From: Apostichopus japonicus | Taxonomy: Eukaryota; Echinodermata; Holothuroidea; Aspidochirotida; Stichopodidae | NCBI RefSeq assembly: GCF_037975245.1 | Contig: NC_092562.1 | Span: 10,829,001-10,893,000, forward strand | Direction: 5' to 3' | DNA: 64,000 nucleotides | In this document: positions 23,606 through 36,400 of the stretch, piece after piece | Layout of the letters: each line of letters begins with the position of its first letter | Numbering within the stretch: the stretch's first letter is position 1 | The notes under the pieces: generated by a model | Told to the model about the DNA's origin: nothing | What the model saw: the letters and a program-made list of their open reading frames with translations, nothing else | Databases searched by the model: none | Position numbers and translations under genes: made by a program

Positions 23606-24453
23606 TCATATCATTGTTTCTATCCTTGAGAATGTCTGTGGAACGTAAAGTTCTGCCTCTGAAGAAGTCGCTGGGTTCCTTCTCCTACCGGCGTCGCTGT
23701 ACGCCCTCCTGGCTTTCGCCTCGCCAACTCCCACCGACGAGTGAGATTTCTTCGGCAGGGACAGAAAGTTGGGTTTATTGCTGCCCTCCGGCGGTACTTC
23801 GTTGAACTGCGCCCGCCGCCCTGGGACAGGGTAGACCAGGTCGGGCATGCTGGTGTGGTTCGGATGGGCGGCGCTGGCTGGGTTTGGAAAGATGTGCGCC
23901 TTGGATGGCTCGTCGGGGGTGATGACCGGGGACCCTGGACACATCTGTTCGCTAGAGGCACTGCTCCTGTCCGATTCACTGTGAGATGCCCCGATGCCCG
24001 ACTCCCTGTGGATCTGTAGGTCCTCTTTACGCAGCGGTTTGACGGTGGCCAGATTAGGATGGCTCCTCTGGACGTGGTACGATATCGAAGGTAGGCACTC
24101 GCTGTCGGGACTAGCTGGTTGCGAGTCGATACCAGACTCTCTCAACGGGGTATCCTTCTCTCTCTGCAACGCTTCCATGGAAGCCGTGACCAGATCCGTC
24201 TTTGAAAAGCGAGCCAGGTCGCCGCTGGCATTGTCCACGACGACCACGGAGGGTTTGTCGTTCCAGGTGGGGTGACCCTCCAGCTCCAGACCAATACCCT
24301 CGTCGTGGACCTGGCTCCCGTTCCTGCTGTTACCCTCCGCCTCTATGGAGATGCTGGTGGGCATGAACGCATTGTCGGGCACCTCCTCGTAATCATAAGA
24401 TTCCACATGGTCTGAGTCAATGGGTGGGGGGCTTTGGATGGGCATGTATTCAC
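23606..24453 (-). CDS. ADGRL: latrophilin terminal exon: cytoplasmic tail with C-terminal PDZ-ligand-like motif
   Basis: An 848-base last exon after acceptor ttttacag, starting [12 protein letters not shown]. It encodes about 281 disordered, Ser/Pro/Glu-rich residues and is clearly GC-richer than the introns. Counting from the M of MPIQ, there are two RESGI motifs (about residues 102-106 and 147-151), the first followed by ASPDSE and the second by ASHSES, plus a related DEGIG at about 48-52. The end, RIETMI before TGA at 23608-23606, fits a class I PDZ ligand (T-x-hydrophobic); vertebrate latrophilins end in TSL and bind Shank. ATTAAA on this strand at 23370-23365 and 23031-23026 are weak candidate poly(A) signals; no AATAAA was found within about 1.3 kb. 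Confidence 0.93.
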
Positions 24454-27400
24454 CTGTAAAATGGAAAAAATAAAAAAATTAATTACAAGAATTGATTTAG
24501 AGTAAATAAAACCAAATCAAAAAGAATCTGAAAAGAAAAAAAATCAATAACAAAAATATCCTGAATACTACAGAGTAAATTTGCTCCCAATATTCTAACA
24601 TTCCAGCCATATTAGTTATTAACTATTAATAATTATGACCATCTGAAAAACAGCTAGTACAGTGAACTTGAGTATCTAGAAAGAAAGCTTCTGGCAATTG
24701 ATATGGAAAGCAAATAGGTAAATCAAGTTTGAAAAGTTTGAACTATTATTAAATACATCGATTAACTGAAATCGTTTTGTTTTCCACCCCCCAACCCCAA
24801 CCCCCCTCGCCCATCCCACCTCCAGAACAACACCAGCCCCTTAGGTCAAGCAATGATGCAATCTTCAGAAGGACTATTCTAAAGTTTTAATCTGTCTGTC
24901 AATCCCATTCAAGCTATTGTTCCTTCAATACAAAGACCAAATAGACCTATATATTATCGTTTTTTTTTATCTTTTCATAGAAATTATAGAAACAATTTTC
25001 AGATCTAGCGAGTTAAGATATGTGAGCTAAAAAAGTTTGTACATGAAATCTACAAGATGCTACACCCGATACTTTGCAAATGGCATAGCCAGGGGTTCCA
25101 GGGGCAGAGTAAGGGGTGGTGTAGGGTATTGAGAAAGTGGGTATCCATTCCTCTTATCAACATTACAATTGTACCGCATATAGGCAAAACCACATTCCAT
25201 GTGATTTCTACGATGAAAAATGACCAAAAGCAATATGGCTCATTCACCCTGGAACACCACTGCTTCATGCATGTAAAACCATGTAAGGTTCCATTCTTTG
25301 CTATAATGGATGTCACACAGCAGAGAGAATATACAGTATACAACAGCAGCCCACTACATGTGCCAAAACTGCCATGCTTGGCCATTAAATCACTACTACT
25401 GTAACCCCTCGCTACAAACATATTAAGATCATGCTTTCCAATAACTACAACTCTGGTATTCAAAGTTGGGGGAGGGGGTTGTCGCAACCCTCTCTGGGCC
25501 GCCAAATTCATTTGAGGCCACCGCCAAAGAAAACCCCCACAAATTGTTCATATTTGTAGCATAAAGAAATGGCAAAATCTTAACATAAATTACTTTAAAA
25601 AAAGGTGGGGGGAGGGGTATACTTCCTTCCCGGTATACCTGTTCCCCGTGCCAGAGCATTGGCCACTAGTGGTTACCCCAAGCTTAGGATGGTACAAATT
25701 GTGGTCACAAAGCAACAAAAAGAAAAGTTTGAATACCAGGCATCTACAGCATAAAGTTGGTTAATACAAAACCAATCTTCCAAACAACTATCTAAAACAA
25801 CATGAGAGGGTGTTTGGGGTGCAAAACAAAAATGTGCATCTTCTCGTGCTCATTAAAAAAATAAAGCATACTTTTTCATTCAAGTTACACCACGACTCCA
25901 TCTTGACGTCATATGAACAGAAACAAATGGATTCCGTTGTCTTGCTGCGTTTGCATTTCTGTTTTGTTATCTCAGATCGTTTTATAGACCATGGATTCTG
26001 AAGCACAACAGCTGGCATCTTCCCCCAAAACAAGTTCAATATTGCTCAGTCATTCAGAGGAAATTGGCTCACATGGCTCAACAGGATATGCAGGTATCAT
26101 ACACTATAATCTGTCCTGTATTTTTCTTCCAATAGAGTCGCTTCATCATGTTTCACATAAATTTAACCAATGCTATAATTTTAAACTTGCGTCATTTGAA
26201 AAACCAATACGGTGACTGTGTATGGCTCTAGTGCAATGTGACCTCAATGAGCCAAAAAATTTTCACGAAAGTATTAGCCCATGAGACATGATGTAAACCA
26301 ATATAGAGATGCCATAAGAGCTGCACGGTGACAGCTATTAATCCAACTTACATAAACTTATAAGATGTGCGAATAAATTGAAAGGGTAACATCTGCTGTT
26401 GCATATTCATCTGTATCTTCTATGACAAAATTTGTAGACAATGATCTTCTAATTACTGTGTTAATTTTTGGGGTGAAACAGGTCTACTTCTTTCAGTTTT
26501 TTTTTTACTTTGGAGGATTTTTTGATAAGTGCATTTTATGTGCATCCAGTTTGTTTTTATAAAGCAAGTGTAACGAAAAACTAAAACAGAAATATCAACC
26601 ACCACAGCTAGAACATATAGGGTAATGTACATAATACCATACATAAGCTCCCCTCATGAAGCCTTTCTTAATTAGGGGGTTGGGGGTTAATGTTACTCAA
26701 ATTATTACCAAAAAATTACTTCAGCATCACTCCCAAAATCACATAATTTTTGTTTTACATACTGCATATTTTGATTGCTCTAGGTGCCTGCATCACTATG
26801 ACAACCCAAAGATTTCTCTTCATAACCAAACAAACTTAGGGAAGCCTCGCAAATCTAACCGCCATGTCCGGGCCGGTGGATTTTTCCGCGGCTATAATGA
26901 GCACAGCCACAAGCAGATAATGAGTCACACTTGAGTGCACACTCTCTCCAAACCACCCTCCACGCTTTACAGTTACATTCACAGCCGCGGTCAAGTTTTT
27001 ACTAAGCCGATTTGAACACAATAGTGAGTTGAACAAAACATCATAGCTAAGTCTCAAGGTATTCAAACGTTTCAAAAAGATAGTATGTTTATACGCCGTA
27101 TTTTATCCTACTGCAGAAGCAAAACTTCTGTGAAAAATAAGTAAGGAAATGTGAATTTACACTGCAGGAATCTAAAATGCTATCTTTCTTATTTTCCCAG
27201 TCGGCCAAGTAGGAACAAAAAGTTTTGTTGCCTTTTGCAAGGACATTAAGTTTCCCGAATTTTTAAGATTTAAAAATCTAAAAAACTGAAATCACAATCT
27301 CACTTCTTGTACACGTGCACATAAGCGTGAACCAGAGCCTAACATACGGGATGACTTTAGAATAATCCTACTAAGTTGTAGAACAGGACCTAAACTACCT

Positions 27401-30400
27401 AGCTAGGTGAAAAAAAAATCGGTTGACTGTAGGGAATCTTTCGCACTCCAGCGAATCTGTACTTTTTTTAGCCAGCTAGATCGTAGACATCATGAGGATT
27501 GAACAAATGACGATAATTTCTTGTGAAAGAAATTAGAAATAAATGTGGAAAAAATGCGATTATCCTTTCTCCGTTTTAAGTGTAAATGTTATTCTAGCAT
27601 TCCATGGTTAAGAAAGTTGAAAGAAATAAAGTTTATCAACTTCATTTACTGACTTTTGAACTTCGTAAAAAAAAAACGTCTTTTACTATTCTGAAAATCT
27701 CTAGAGAAATTAGCAATTGTGTGCGAACAGTAAGTTGGTGCACCTTTCAAATTTTACGAAAGATCGAGCAAAATACTTTCGAAAAATTCACGCGAAACTG
27801 GCATATCGTGCTAAATGCAACTAATGTCATGTAGACAAGGCTCTAGTACACCCATTTATGAATAAACCATACGACCACATCTGGCGGGGGAAAAAGAAAG
27901 TATTTTCTAGAATTTCCACCAAAATAAAAAAAACGAAAAATTAATATCCTACCATAGTTAAGTGTATAGTAAATAGCCTAACCACTTCGCCGGTTACGGA
28001 TCTCACGTAACAACAAAAAACACAACCAATTGTATTTTGCGAAGTTGAAGTTTTCTACAAGGACATGGAAACAATATTTAGCATTCAGTTAATCATGCCA
28101 AGTGGCATAAAACATGGGATTAAAATTTTTACTTTCATAAAGATAGCCATACTGTAGCTATTGGGGCCTTGATATCGTGCTATGTCTGTATGGTATAGAC
28201 TCGTGTATCATGGGGAATAGAATGTTTTGTTCATGCGGAGGAGTCGGTTGGCTTGAGGTGTGTTTTACTTACCTTAATGTTACGGGATATATACTTTTCT
28301 TGAACGTCTAAGATAATATTTCGCATAACTTTACCGATCCTTTACTGACTTACTTAATTCTAGAGTGGAGCCAAAATAGATTACTCCATGAAAAGTTTTT
28401 TGGAAACGTGCCAAAAATTTTTACAAACAGGTGTTAGAAAATTGGGAAAATTCGCAGCCCATGTACAGTATGCCTACGATGATATTTAAGTAGGGGTAAA
28501 CACTGCAGTTGTAAACTGATGTACGTATAGTAAAATTTTCACCGAATAGTAACTTATATCTCTAACCACATGGCAGCCTAACACACTAAGTCAATGGGAA
28601 AATCAAGTCTTCTTCCATCTGTTTATTCGTTGAATTTGTGTCGCAGTTAGCTTCAGAGATCAACGTTACGGTCGATGTTCTCTCTTTAACATACATATGT
28701 GGCATAGCTTAACTATTGTTTTGTTTAAATTCTGGTTTGTCAATATGGGTTTTCTGAAGTTCTTGGGGGCATATATTTAATGCAATGGCTGATTCAGTTT
28801 TTAATCCATAGTTACGTACCACTCGTTGAACAAGGCTCATAATGTATAGGTCCAGGTAAAGGCTGCTTTTATCGAACTTTCGAGTAGCGGAGTTTCACAA
28901 TTGTTCCTAAGAGACCCAAGAAATTTTATTTGTGAGGTTTGATAACGTGGAAGATTTGCAAGAATTATATAAAGTACTGAATCTCGGACATTTGGTAGTG
29001 GCGGATTTTAGTGTATAAGTCACTTTGCAACATAAACTACCGCTCTATTGACTGTCAAAACCGCAAAAGTTAATCCGGTCACTTGGCCAAGTTTGCTCAT
29101 TGTTTGTGAAGAATAACCAGCCTTGTGTTGTCAGGGCGCTGTGCTCATTACTCCGGCTGGCAACCAGCGTGTGTGCATTCAACCATGGGACCAATATGCA
29201 CATGCATAATGAGCAAGGGGTGCGAGATTTCCGCCGGCCCGGAACCGGCGGTTAGATTTGCGAGGCTTCCCTTAACATATCCAATGAACATTTCTAGCAG
29301 ATTGAAAGACATGTTTTAATAAACTGCTTGCAATGAAAAACTGTGTAGTTTGAGCAGCAACAGAGGTCATTCTAGGGCATGTACAGCAACAGAGGTCATT
29401 CCAAGGCATGTACAGCAACAGAGGTCATTGTAGGGCATGTACAGCAACAGAGGTCATTCTTGGGCATGTACAGGAACAGAGGTCATTGTAGGGCATGTAT
29501 AGCAACAGAGGAAAAACACAACCTTTAACTTACCAAGATCTACATTAAAGACTACAGATGGAACCAGGCAGACTAATATAGACATTTTCAAGATACGGTA
29601 ATGATCAACAAAAATAATACCAGCAAATCAAGCAGGTACTTTCAATCTATTCTGTCACAACTCAAAACACATATTTTCATATTCTTGAGTTATTTTGATA
29701 GGTTGATAGATTAAGGATTTTTTTTTGTGATGGATTAAGGATGCTTCACGGTTTTCTTCCCTGCACAGTAAACTGTAAAAACTTTCAACATAAAATTTGT
29801 GCCAAGTGCATGGCCTTGTGGCCTGGTATTAGCAACATTTTTAAAACAAGTAATGTTAAAAAAAAAAAAAAACTTAAAAAAACTTAAAAAAAAAAACTAT
29901 GGAAGAACTACCACCAGCAATGTTAGTAAAAGCTGTTAATGAAATACAGGCAATGAATTAAAAGCAATATAAACAAAAGAAAAAGAGAGAACAAAAACAA
30001 AGAAGATGGATGGATGCTAATGGAAGTAAACAGCAAATATTACATTTCTAATAATACAGGAAAGTCTCCACCACTACTTGATATCAGAGGTAGTCGGCTG
30101 GGTGGTGGTGGTGCTACCCTGGCATCCACCTGATGAGAAAAGGGTAAGTTTGAATGAAAGCTGTTAGTCAAGGAATGAAGCTAAACGCTAAATGACACTA
30201 CCATGGTATCAAATCCATTCTCTCTCTCGTATGTGATGGTCTTTTTCCTTTCAAATAAAACACATATGTAAATTTATTTATTTTCTTCTTTCTTTGTTTG
30301 ATTTTTCTGTTACTGTTACTGTTGTTGTAGTACTTTGCTGCGTGTGAGGGGTGAGTCTATCATAAAAAACAACATGTAAGTAACTTGAAGTGTTTGTGAC

Positions 30401-33400
30401 AGCTTGTATCATATAACAACCAAGGTTTTATTTACTGTACAGTTAAGTTCCCCCTTTTCACACAAAGTTGGCCTACGGAACTATTTAATACCCGAAATGT
30501 GTACATACTGTAAGCTCCACCAATCCTCCAAAACACAATAAAGTCTAGTTTATAGATCAAAGACAGTTGTGTAAACAAGCTCTCTATCATCCTCAAAGTC
30601 CTTCAATCGCGATACAAAGCTAACACTCGCGCACTCAAACTTTAACCGACTTTACACAGCCCTGCTGCAGTGTGTGTTTGTAATTCAGACACTCTCTATG
30701 ACAACCAAGGCTTTTAGATCAGTCAAACAACGAACCATGTTTTCTTCACGTTCACCAACATAATGCTATTACATCACTTTAAGGGTTCTGAAGTTTGAAC
30801 TCATCAAGGTATCTTCCTTGTTTCATTGTCTCTGCTAATTGTCTCTGCTAATTGCAGATAGCGACCAAGTGTCAAATCATTAGCATGGTGGTTCCCGTAG
30901 CATTCACGTAAAGATTTACCACAAAATGTGATATGCTATCAGAGCAGATTACTGAACCTACTTCTAGACTTGTCAGAGGTATTGTAACTTTTTACAATAG
31001 GAATTTAGTTTTTAACTTTTGTGAGGTACTATTGTTTTTGTTACTAGAGTTGAAATGAGTGGAATCATAGTGATATCATTTTCCTCATCGTTGTCATAGA
31101 AACTGTACTAAGTATACAAGAAGTCCATCGCGGTCAGATCTCCAATATGAGAAAGGAGAGTTGTCTCAAATAGACACTTCAATTTAACGTTGAGTCATTT
31201 ACCGGTGATTTTCACCGGTCATCATATTATCTCTCTCTTGGGGACGAGGGGTGTTTTTTTTTGGGGGGGGGCTGTTCGGGTCATTTCACTATTGAAATTT
31301 AGTGACACAGGTCATGTCTCATTAAAACACTGTGAGAAAGCTTGATATGTACTGTTCAGCTATTGTTAGTTTGTTAAGCTGAGCTGAGCTTAGATGAGAG
31401 TAATGGATGGATTATGGTATGACAACATGATGAAAGTCCCTTTGATGGGGAAGGGGGTGGGGGAGGGGGGTGGGTAGGAGTGACCTTGAAGTTATAGAAA
31501 TCAAATAAAAAGATAAAGAACAAAAGACATTGATAAACAGAAAGAAAGGAAACCGTTGATACGTTCATCTGCTTAGATTAAGATGCATGTTAGTGTGTGT
31601 TATGGAGATTGCTATTGTCTGTATCTGATTATGATTTAGGAATGCAGCATTTTATCTTTCTATGGCAGGTTGTTGATTGGTTATAGAACTCATGGATTAA
31701 ATAATGAACTAATGGTTTATGCAGAGTATCAAAGCAGGTTAATTCCTGTAATCTAACTGGGTTAATTTAGCCATGACTGGGTTAATTAACTAATTCCCTT
31801 GTGTTCCAACACTTTTATTGTCCATACAAAATCAACCTCAAGGTTTCAATAATAAGTTGCGATACTAACTTCCAAGTTTGGATTGCATTGTTCATACATA
31901 ATGGACTTCATGGTTACTATACTAAGCTCCAATCTTGCATTGCTCATATATAATGGACTTCGTAGTTTCAATACTAAGTTACGAAACTAACTTCCAATCT
32001 TCCATTGTTAAAACATAATTGAATTCACGGTTTCAATACTAAGTTCCAATACTAACTTCCACTCTTACATTGTTCACACATAATGGACATCATAGTTTCA
32101 ATACTAAGTTCCAATACTAACTTCCAATCTTACATTGTTCACACATAATGGACATCATAGTTTCAATACTAAGTTCCAATACTAACTTCCAATCTTACAT
32201 TGTTCACACATAATGGACTTCATAGTTTCAATACTAACTTCCAATACTAACTTCCAATCTTGCATTGTTCATATATAATGGACTCAATTGGTCACACATA
32301 TAATCGATCTCATTACAATCACTGCATATGCGAAACAGTTAAAACGAGATGCTGATACACAATCAATGTTACAGGCTGGATTTAATCTCTCCGCATAAAT
32401 AAAATATTAAAAAAAATAATTGGAAAGTCAGAAACATCCTTGATAAATGTCAGATATACAAACGAGAAAATTACTTGTCGCAAACGAGAAAAGTGGTCCA
32501 ACTTTCTCTTGCTTTCTGTATTTCTACTACCTTGAAAGCCAACTTGACGAGTGTGTGATATTGCTTGCAGTATGTGGACAAAGACCAAACCCTTACAAAT
32601 CTGTGTGTCATTTACATATGAATCCTTCCAGGTTAGCATATGACAATTTCTGTACTTGCATTCCATTGATACAGAACAATCTTTATCAACTCCGGATAAC
32701 TTTGTATACCATGGAAAATAATAGAAACGTTTACAATCGATGACGTCATAACATATCTGACCCTTTTGTGTGTGTGTTGAGGTTCAATAGTTTAATGTCT
32801 TAATTTCGTCTCAACTTACCCGAGAATCTACACGCTGAGGATGAGGAGTGGTTCCGTTGATCGAAACTGTAAGATCCTGTGGTGTTGCTCAGGCGTTTGC
32901 TATCTCCTGCACGCCCCCTCTGTTGAAAGATGATAAAAGTGAAGTGTGAACTACTTTGCAATGTATTACTCCTACTCCGGCTTTACGAGATCGTTCCACA
33001 CAACTGTAGCGGAAGATTAGTCATCTAAAACGGGGAAAATCTTTAATCTCCTGGAACTGAAGAGCCAACCAGATTAGCGTGATGATGTAGAAACTCAACT
33101 GAACCAGCTACCAAAGTTGATCATAACAATGAAGACTGACAACGGTTGGTTTGGCTTGAATACTTTTAACGATAACAAACATAACCATCAGAAGGTGGAG
33201 AAGAACTCTTGTAGGGAATCTCAATGAGAGCTGCATCTGTAAGGCTATCAACCTAAATGACCCAGGATTGTTACAATCAATGCTGAAATCTGTCTAGGTC
33301 CTGTAGGGACAAGATGCAATTTATTCTGGTCTTACATCCCCGGTGGATTCTGTATCCTTGTTGAAAGCTTTCCACAAAACCGCAACAACGGAGTTTCTTC

Positions 33401-36400
33401 CTGAAGGTTGGACTCAAATGCTCTACATTTTTGGGGGGGAAATATAATCTTTTATTTACAAATTTCAAACTATCTGCACAACCCAAGACATCAGGCCTAA
33501 AAAAGTGGACTTCACTGCTTTTCAAGTTTGGTAGCTGTTACCCTCTTTCCCCCTTTTTCACCCTGTGTTACCCAATTTCACACTCTGTTACCCTCTTTCA
33601 CCATCTGGTACCCTCTTTCACCCTCTGGTACCTTCTTTCACCCTCCGGTACCCTGTTACCCTCTTTCATCCTCTGTTAAGCTCTTTCATCCCCTGTTACC
33701 CTCTTTCACCCTCTGTTACCCTCTTTCACGCTCCGTTACCCTCTTTCACTTATGGTGTCAAAACACTGCAGTGAGGATAACAACACAATTAGGGTTATTT
33801 CTTACAGGTGGAATTGAAACCCTCCACATTTTACGGGATGGGGCGCTTCCTTCTTAACACCTGAATCCTACTAAATGAGAATCATATACAAGATGGATTC
33901 CGAGCGATTGAAAATAGACGACGAGCATAAAGGATGACTCACCCCTGAGGAGGAGGATCTGAACGACTGCTGTTGGTTTGAGTTGCTGGTGAATACTCCT
34001 CCGTAGTTGTCACGGATACAAGCTGGAAGCCAGGTACTGTTACGAATGTACCGTCTGTACTCCTTACGAACCTTGAAAGATCAAAATTGAGAGTTTGACG
34101 TGACTAGAGAGTACAGTTACACACAAGAAGGAAGGTGGAAATAAAACACACAGAAGGTATAAATGTTTTTTATACTAATTATGTAAACTCTCTTTTTCAT
34201 AATAAAATGTTTTACCTTATCATTCATGAGACAGTGGAAGAGGAAGATGAACATCCCCTGAAGTACATTGAAGATGGTGAAGATGTAAGCAAAGACGATC
34301 ATATTGGCGTTGACGTACGCCAGTCCAAACACCCAGGTGATACCCAGGAGACACAGGAGAACCAACGCCCCTCTCAACCAGGACCTATGGAACGATGAAA
34401 ATCGATAAAATTTGATGTAAATTGAAGGAATATAAAAGACAATATGGACGCAATGATAACTTCATAAGAATTATTAAAATAGCGCAAATTTTAGATACTG
34501 TAGATCTCCATGGTGTTGAACAGTATATTGTTTAAGTCACTACATTCCCAGATCCAACAGTAATGAATTCCATTGTTTAAAATTCCACAATCAGTTTTCC
34601 ATCCTACACATCTTAAAAGTAACAATGGCCACACAAAAATATAAAATAATAATAATCTTTTGTATTTTTGTAATTTGAAGAAACTGGTCAGAAGATTGAA
34701 GAATAATTGTTGAGAATGATAAGCAAAAGATTTCGACTCATTTCAACAAATTTTCATATCAAAATTAACTGAAGGGCATTAATTTTGAATTTCACAGTAA
34801 CAAGAGAGAATTACATAGTTAACCATGATTAAAGCTTGTACCAATGATTTAATCTTAGTCACTAAGACTTAATAGCTAAATGACATGATAAACATGGAAT
34901 GGATTTCTGCAACATATTATTGCAGCCAAGTTGAAGATAAAATGGGAAAGCTCTCTAGCCTAAACTGTGACAAAAAATCTGTTTTGGATCGTGATATAAT
35001 TTTTTTGAACTTCAGAAAATGAAAGAAAAGTTGGATATATATGTATAAATGGTGGCAGTTTGAAATGGGATTTTAAAAAGTGAATAAAATAAACATATAT
35101 AATGTTATAATTATGTTCTCTAATGTTTGCATTAGTCATCATGAAAACCAGATTAATTTTCATGTCCTTGTTTTGAAAGAAAGTTAGTAAGTAACAGTTA
35201 AACATGACTGAGCAACAAATTAATATAAAGCTCAAGTCGTAGATTATATCATTAATGTTAGGGAAGGCCAAATTAACATTCTTTGCTTAGAATACCAGAG
35301 CAGAGAAGATAAAGTCCATACAAATACAAATTTAATCGATTGGACTTTTTGAAGAATTTAATATCACAGGTTGTGCATCTGAAGGTCTACTTGCATGACA
35401 TAAGCATTTCTTCATTATTATATTTCACAATTGACTTTGTATATTACAAACTTGAAAAAAGTCAATTTGACAGCTAGACACTATTAACTCACTGAAGGGT
35501 CCATATCTGTGTTCCTTATAGCATGGTCATGATAATGATAACAGAGCACTAAGGGCAACCCTGTCACAAGCAAACACAAAACTGTTGACAATTTAGATAT
35601 GGTATCAGAGATCAAAGGTCATCTCCATGGGCTTGGACGGAATTAAACAGAGTGTTCAAATACAAGACAATAGTCACTACTGGAGTGACCGATTGACTCT
35701 TGTCAGATTGTCAACAAGGGTAAACAACTTTAGGAGGAAACATTATCACTAGATTGATCAAAAAGCCATTCAGCTAAGATCCTCTTCTACAGCTCTTCCA
35801 AGATATTGCTCAGCTGTAAGAACTTAATAAAACTTGCTCAGTCCAGTTCAGTGGTCAAACAAAGCTATCCTGGTGATTAATTAACCCTGCCACCGAAAAA
35901 CTATCTTAACAAAACCAAAACCAAACAACAACCCAAAGCAAACCCTGACAAAGCAAAACAGTTTTCAAAATCTGAGTCTGGGCCATGACTGATCTGACAT
36001 TTCACAGTTGTTAATTAAATAGTAAGCACAGTAAAATGCAATACATGTCTGAATAAACACAGTGTGTCTTGCAAAAAGGAGAGAATTGAAAAAGATGAAT
36101 TTGACAGGAATGATTTGTGGATTTAAAGAACATGTGATATAAAACTTGTGGTGAGCACAGTTGTATGTAGCAGAAATGGGTGGTACCGAAGATAGTAGGG
36201 ACGCACCAGACTTTTTATCCCTCTAAATCCCTATAAAAGAAACTGCTGGATTTATTTTAATTTCCAAAAATCCGGCCAGAAATCCCAATTCGGTAAATGC
36301 ACGGCACATAACTGAAGCAAATTACTACTCACAGTTTTCAGTTTGATTATTTTAGCTAGGCAATCCCAAGATTTCACCCCAACCTCCCCAATCCCTCCCC

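Larger units (their letters stand above)
24454..32819 (-). other. ADGRL: 8.4 kb intron of the latrophilin gene
   Basis: Separates the last two coding exons. It holds a Harbinger-like element (26839-29271), a 29-base minisatellite, a 60-base-type tandem repeat at 31835-32285, and a possible alternative exon near 30050-30130. Confidence 0.85.

Noticed and set aside
23614-24275. Plus-strand and other-frame ORFs over the latrophilin last exon
   Set aside because: They are shadows of a GC-rich coding exon whose minus frame is the one joined by splicing.
29353-29513. Regular 29-base repeats resembling a CRISPR array
   Set aside because: There are no spacers, the units are contiguous, and the DNA is clearly eukaryotic. 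It is a minisatellite.
33431-33857. Overlapping plus-strand ORFs rich in Tyr-Pro-Leu-Ser
   Set aside because: They come from the 20-base minisatellite, which is open in all frames.
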